Source: Paraburkholderia bannensis NBRC 103871 (lineage in GTDB: Bacteria > Pseudomonadota > Gammaproteobacteria > Burkholderiales > Burkholderiaceae). From it: 64,000 bases of DNA. The position numbers were made by a program, and so were the translations under genes. Shown piece after piece: positions 62,254 through 64,000 of this stretch. Location of the stretch: NCBI RefSeq assembly GCF_000685015.1, contig NZ_BAYA01000010.1:124001-188000 (forward strand), read 5' to 3'. Position 1 is the stretch's first letter. Every line of letters starts with the position of its first letter. Below the pieces are notes generated by a model. It saw only the letters and a list, made by a program, of their open reading frames with translations. It was not told the DNA's origin and did not search any database.

Positions 62254-63081
62254 ATGAACGCACAACAGCAACAAGCGATACAGCAGGCCGCACGATGGAT
62301 CGACGAAGCCGACGGCCTGCTCGTCACCGCAGGCGCGGGCATGGGTGTCGATTCGGGCCTGCCCGATTTTCGCGGCAATGAAGGACTGTGGCGCGCCTAT
62401 CCGGCGCTCAGGGCCGCACGCATCGAATTCGAACTCATCGCGAATCCGGCCGCGTTTCGCGCCCGTCCCAGACTCGCGTGGGGCTTCTACGGCCACCGCA
62501 TGAAGCTGTACCGCGAGACGCAGCCGCATCGCGGCTTCGCCATCCTGCAACGCTGGGCGCACGACCTCGCGCATGGCGCTTTCGTTTTCACGAGCAACGT
62601 CGACGGTCAATTCCAGCGGGCGGGGTTCGCCGCGGGGCGCGTCGCGGAATGCCACGGCTCGATTCATCATCTCCAGTGCGCGACGCCGTGCTGCGAACAC
62701 ATCTGGCCGGCCGACGCCTTCGATCCGCAGGTCGATGCCGTGGCGTGCGAGCTGGTGAGCGCGTTGCCGCGCTGCCCGGATTGCGGCGAGATGGCGCGCC
62801 CTAATGTGCTCATGTTCGGCGACGCGGCGTGGCTGCCGGAACGCACCAATGCGCAACTCGCGCGCATGCAGGCATGGCTCGGCAAGGTGCGGCGGCCAGT
62901 CGTGATCGAGATGGGCGCGGGCACCAGCCTGCCGACGGTCAGGCGCTTCAGCGAACGCAATGGGCCGCGCGTCGTACGCATCAACCCGCGCGAGCCGCAG
63001 ATCGATCCGGCAAAGGGCGTTGGCGTCCAGGGCGGGGCGCTGGAGGTGCTGGAAGCCATCGATTCGATACGCCGCGAGTAG
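62254..63081 (+). CDS. Sir2-family NAD-dependent protein deacylase
   Basis: 275 residues. The NAD motif GAGMGVDSGLPDFRG (27-41), TSNVDGQF (113-120), and ECHGS with catalytic H134 are present. Zinc ligands are probably C142, C146 or C147, C174 and C177. The usual TQN(I/V)D appears as TSNVDGQF, and the GAGMGVDSG form (Val for Ile, Met-Gly for Ala/Ile) is the divergent group of small bacterial sirtuins, so activity on lysine acyls needs testing. AGGA precedes the ATG. Confidence 0.9.
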   Translation: MNAQQQQAIQQAARWIDEADGLLVTAGAGMGVDSGLPDFRGNEGLWRAYPALRAARIEFELIANPAAFRARPRLAWGFYGHRMKLYRETQPHRGFAILQRWAHDLAHGAFVFTSNVDGQFQRAGFAAGRVAECHGSIHHLQCATPCCEHIWPADAFDPQVDAVACELVSALPRCPDCGEMARPNVLMFGDAAWLPERTNAQLARMQAWLGKVRRPVVIEMGAGTSLPTVRRFSERNGPRVVRINPREPQIDPAKGVGVQGGALEVLEAIDSIRRE

Positions 63082-63247
63082 GGCTGGCCGCCTGCACCAG
63101 GCGCCGATTTTCAGGCGCGCAGCTCATTCAGCGCATCCATACTTTTTTCGTATCAAATACAAACTTTACCGGGATCGATTAAAATAATTCATGTGCGTAA
63201 CCGAGCCTCTGGCCTGCCGGTGCGCCTGAAAAACCTCAATCGAACCC

Positions 63248-63991
63248 ATGGCCAGCAAGACACTTTTACGCCTCATGGAAGGCGTCCCGCGCGGGCAACC
63301 GCTCGACCCGCAGATGCTGCGCGATTGCGGCGTCAGTGCCCAACAGACCACCTACTTCGTCAGCGCCGGCTGGCTGCAACGGCTCTCCAAAGGCGCGTAC
63401 CTGCTCGCGGGCGACGCGCCCACGCGCGCGGGCGTCCTCGCGTACCTGGGCCGCCATGTGAGCGGCCTGCATATCGGCGGCAAGACCGCGCTCGACTGGC
63501 AAGGCGGGCGGCTGAGCATCGACGCGCACGAACGTTTCGCACTCTGGGCCGCTCGCCCTTACGTCATGCCCGCCTGGGCCGACGCCCACCTGCCCCACAC
63601 GCTGCAGACCACGCAACTGTTCGACGACGCGCTACCGCACGGCCACGCCGTCGCGCCGCTGCCGAACCTCGATCCGTCGATTCTGGTTTCTCGGCCCGAG
63701 CGCGCGCTGCTCGAACTCGCGAGCGATATCGGCAAGCGCGGCAACCGGGGCCAGGCGCTCGACGACGCCATGGCCATCGCCGCCACGCTGCACGACCTGC
63801 GGCCCAAGGTACTCGACCGCCTGCTGTCCCACTGCACGCGCGTGAAGGTCGTCAAGCTCGTGCGCGACCTGGGCGCGGCCAGCGGCCATGCGTGGGGCGA
63901 GGATCTGCAACGTCACGTCGACCGGCTCGGGCCAGGCAAACGCTGGACGAGCAGCCGCAAGGGCGCGCCTGCGCTGAACCTCAAGGCCTGA
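63248..63991 (+). CDS. AbiEi-type type IV antitoxin
   Basis: 247 residues. The N-terminal winged-helix part (LLRLMEGVPRGQPLDPQML ... YFVSAGWLQRLSKGAYLL) is the AbiEi_4 DNA-binding domain; the rest matches the AbiEi C-terminal region (ERALLELASD). AbiEi represses and offsets AbiEii, a nucleotidyltransferase toxin used in phage defence. The window ends nine bases after the stop, so the toxin should start at or beyond the edge. The AT-rich 166 bases upstream hold the likely promoter. Confidence 0.87.
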   Translation: MASKTLLRLMEGVPRGQPLDPQMLRDCGVSAQQTTYFVSAGWLQRLSKGAYLLAGDAPTRAGVLAYLGRHVSGLHIGGKTALDWQGGRLSIDAHERFALWAARPYVMPAWADAHLPHTLQTTQLFDDALPHGHAVAPLPNLDPSILVSRPERALLELASDIGKRGNRGQALDDAMAIAATLHDLRPKVLDRLLSHCTRVKVVKLVRDLGAASGHAWGEDLQRHVDRLGPGKRWTSSRKGAPALNLKA

Positions 63992-64000
63992 TACCTGGGA

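Noticed and set aside
62254..63081. Sirtuin as a proven phage defence gene
   Set aside because: It is a stand-alone small Sir2 without the partner domains of known defence systems; kept only as a context remark.

Overview
The window is GC-rich, densely coded beta-proteobacterial DNA. It is most likely Burkholderia sensu lato (Paraburkholderia, Caballeronia or Burkholderia). The clues are an 87-residue IF-1 paralogue beside a CspA, trimeric-porin and FusA-type efflux genes of Burkholderia character, many TetR and LysR regulators, and frequent GTG/TTG starts with good ribosome binding sites. The gene mix looks like a secondary replicon or an accessory part of a chromosome; this is inference. 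I saw no rRNA, tRNA, insertion sequence, prophage or CRISPR array.

Layout. 1-9.5 kb: tail of a GNAT acetyltransferase, infA and cspA, a TetR/NmrA-type reductase pair, a PAS-GGEEF diguanylate cyclase, a transketolase, small proteins and a flavin monooxygenase. 10.3-21.2 kb: an uncharacterised peptide-ligase-like system with two circularly permuted ATP-grasp proteins, a free and a fused alpha-E domain, two transglutaminase-like proteins (one very large, with DUF2126) and a zinc metallopeptidase on the opposite strand. 21.3-25.3 kb: a cupin, katG with a candidate OxyR site, and three or four very small genes, one of them (a 52-residue membrane protein) easily missed. 25.3-30.7 kb: an EmrB/NodT/EmrA tripartite efflux operon with a divergent TetR and visible promoter and operators. 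30.7-38 kb: DsbA-like protein, porin, cystine-type ABC transporter, LysR/old yellow enzyme pair. 37.3-41.9 kb: TetR-controlled aromatic catabolic operon (FAH hydrolase, extradiol dioxygenase, flavin hydroxylase). 41.9-46.7 kb: two MFS transporters, an unrecognised protein with a PD-(D/E)XK nuclease signature, and a small secreted cysteine protein.

47.4-62.2 kb is an exopolysaccharide locus in mixed orientations: a WcaJ-type initiating transferase, WecG/TagA transferase, GMC oxidoreductase, Wzx flippase, GH44-like lipoprotein, Wzy-type polymerase, Wza exporter, a Wzc-like protein whose kinase domain has lost its P-loop, a DUF6492-type transferase and a Big2-domain lipoprotein. Its AT-richer intergenic spaces share a GCGCAAACG-type motif, including an identical 15-mer at two sites 10 kb apart, and one carries a perfect 20-bp palindrome. 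The window closes with a Sir2 deacetylase and an AbiEi-type antitoxin whose toxin partner would lie just past the right edge.

The best candidates for undescribed biology are the ATP-grasp/alpha-E/transglutaminase/metallopeptidase locus, the PD-(D/E)XK-like protein at 44.75 kb, and the exopolysaccharide locus with its shared intergenic motif.
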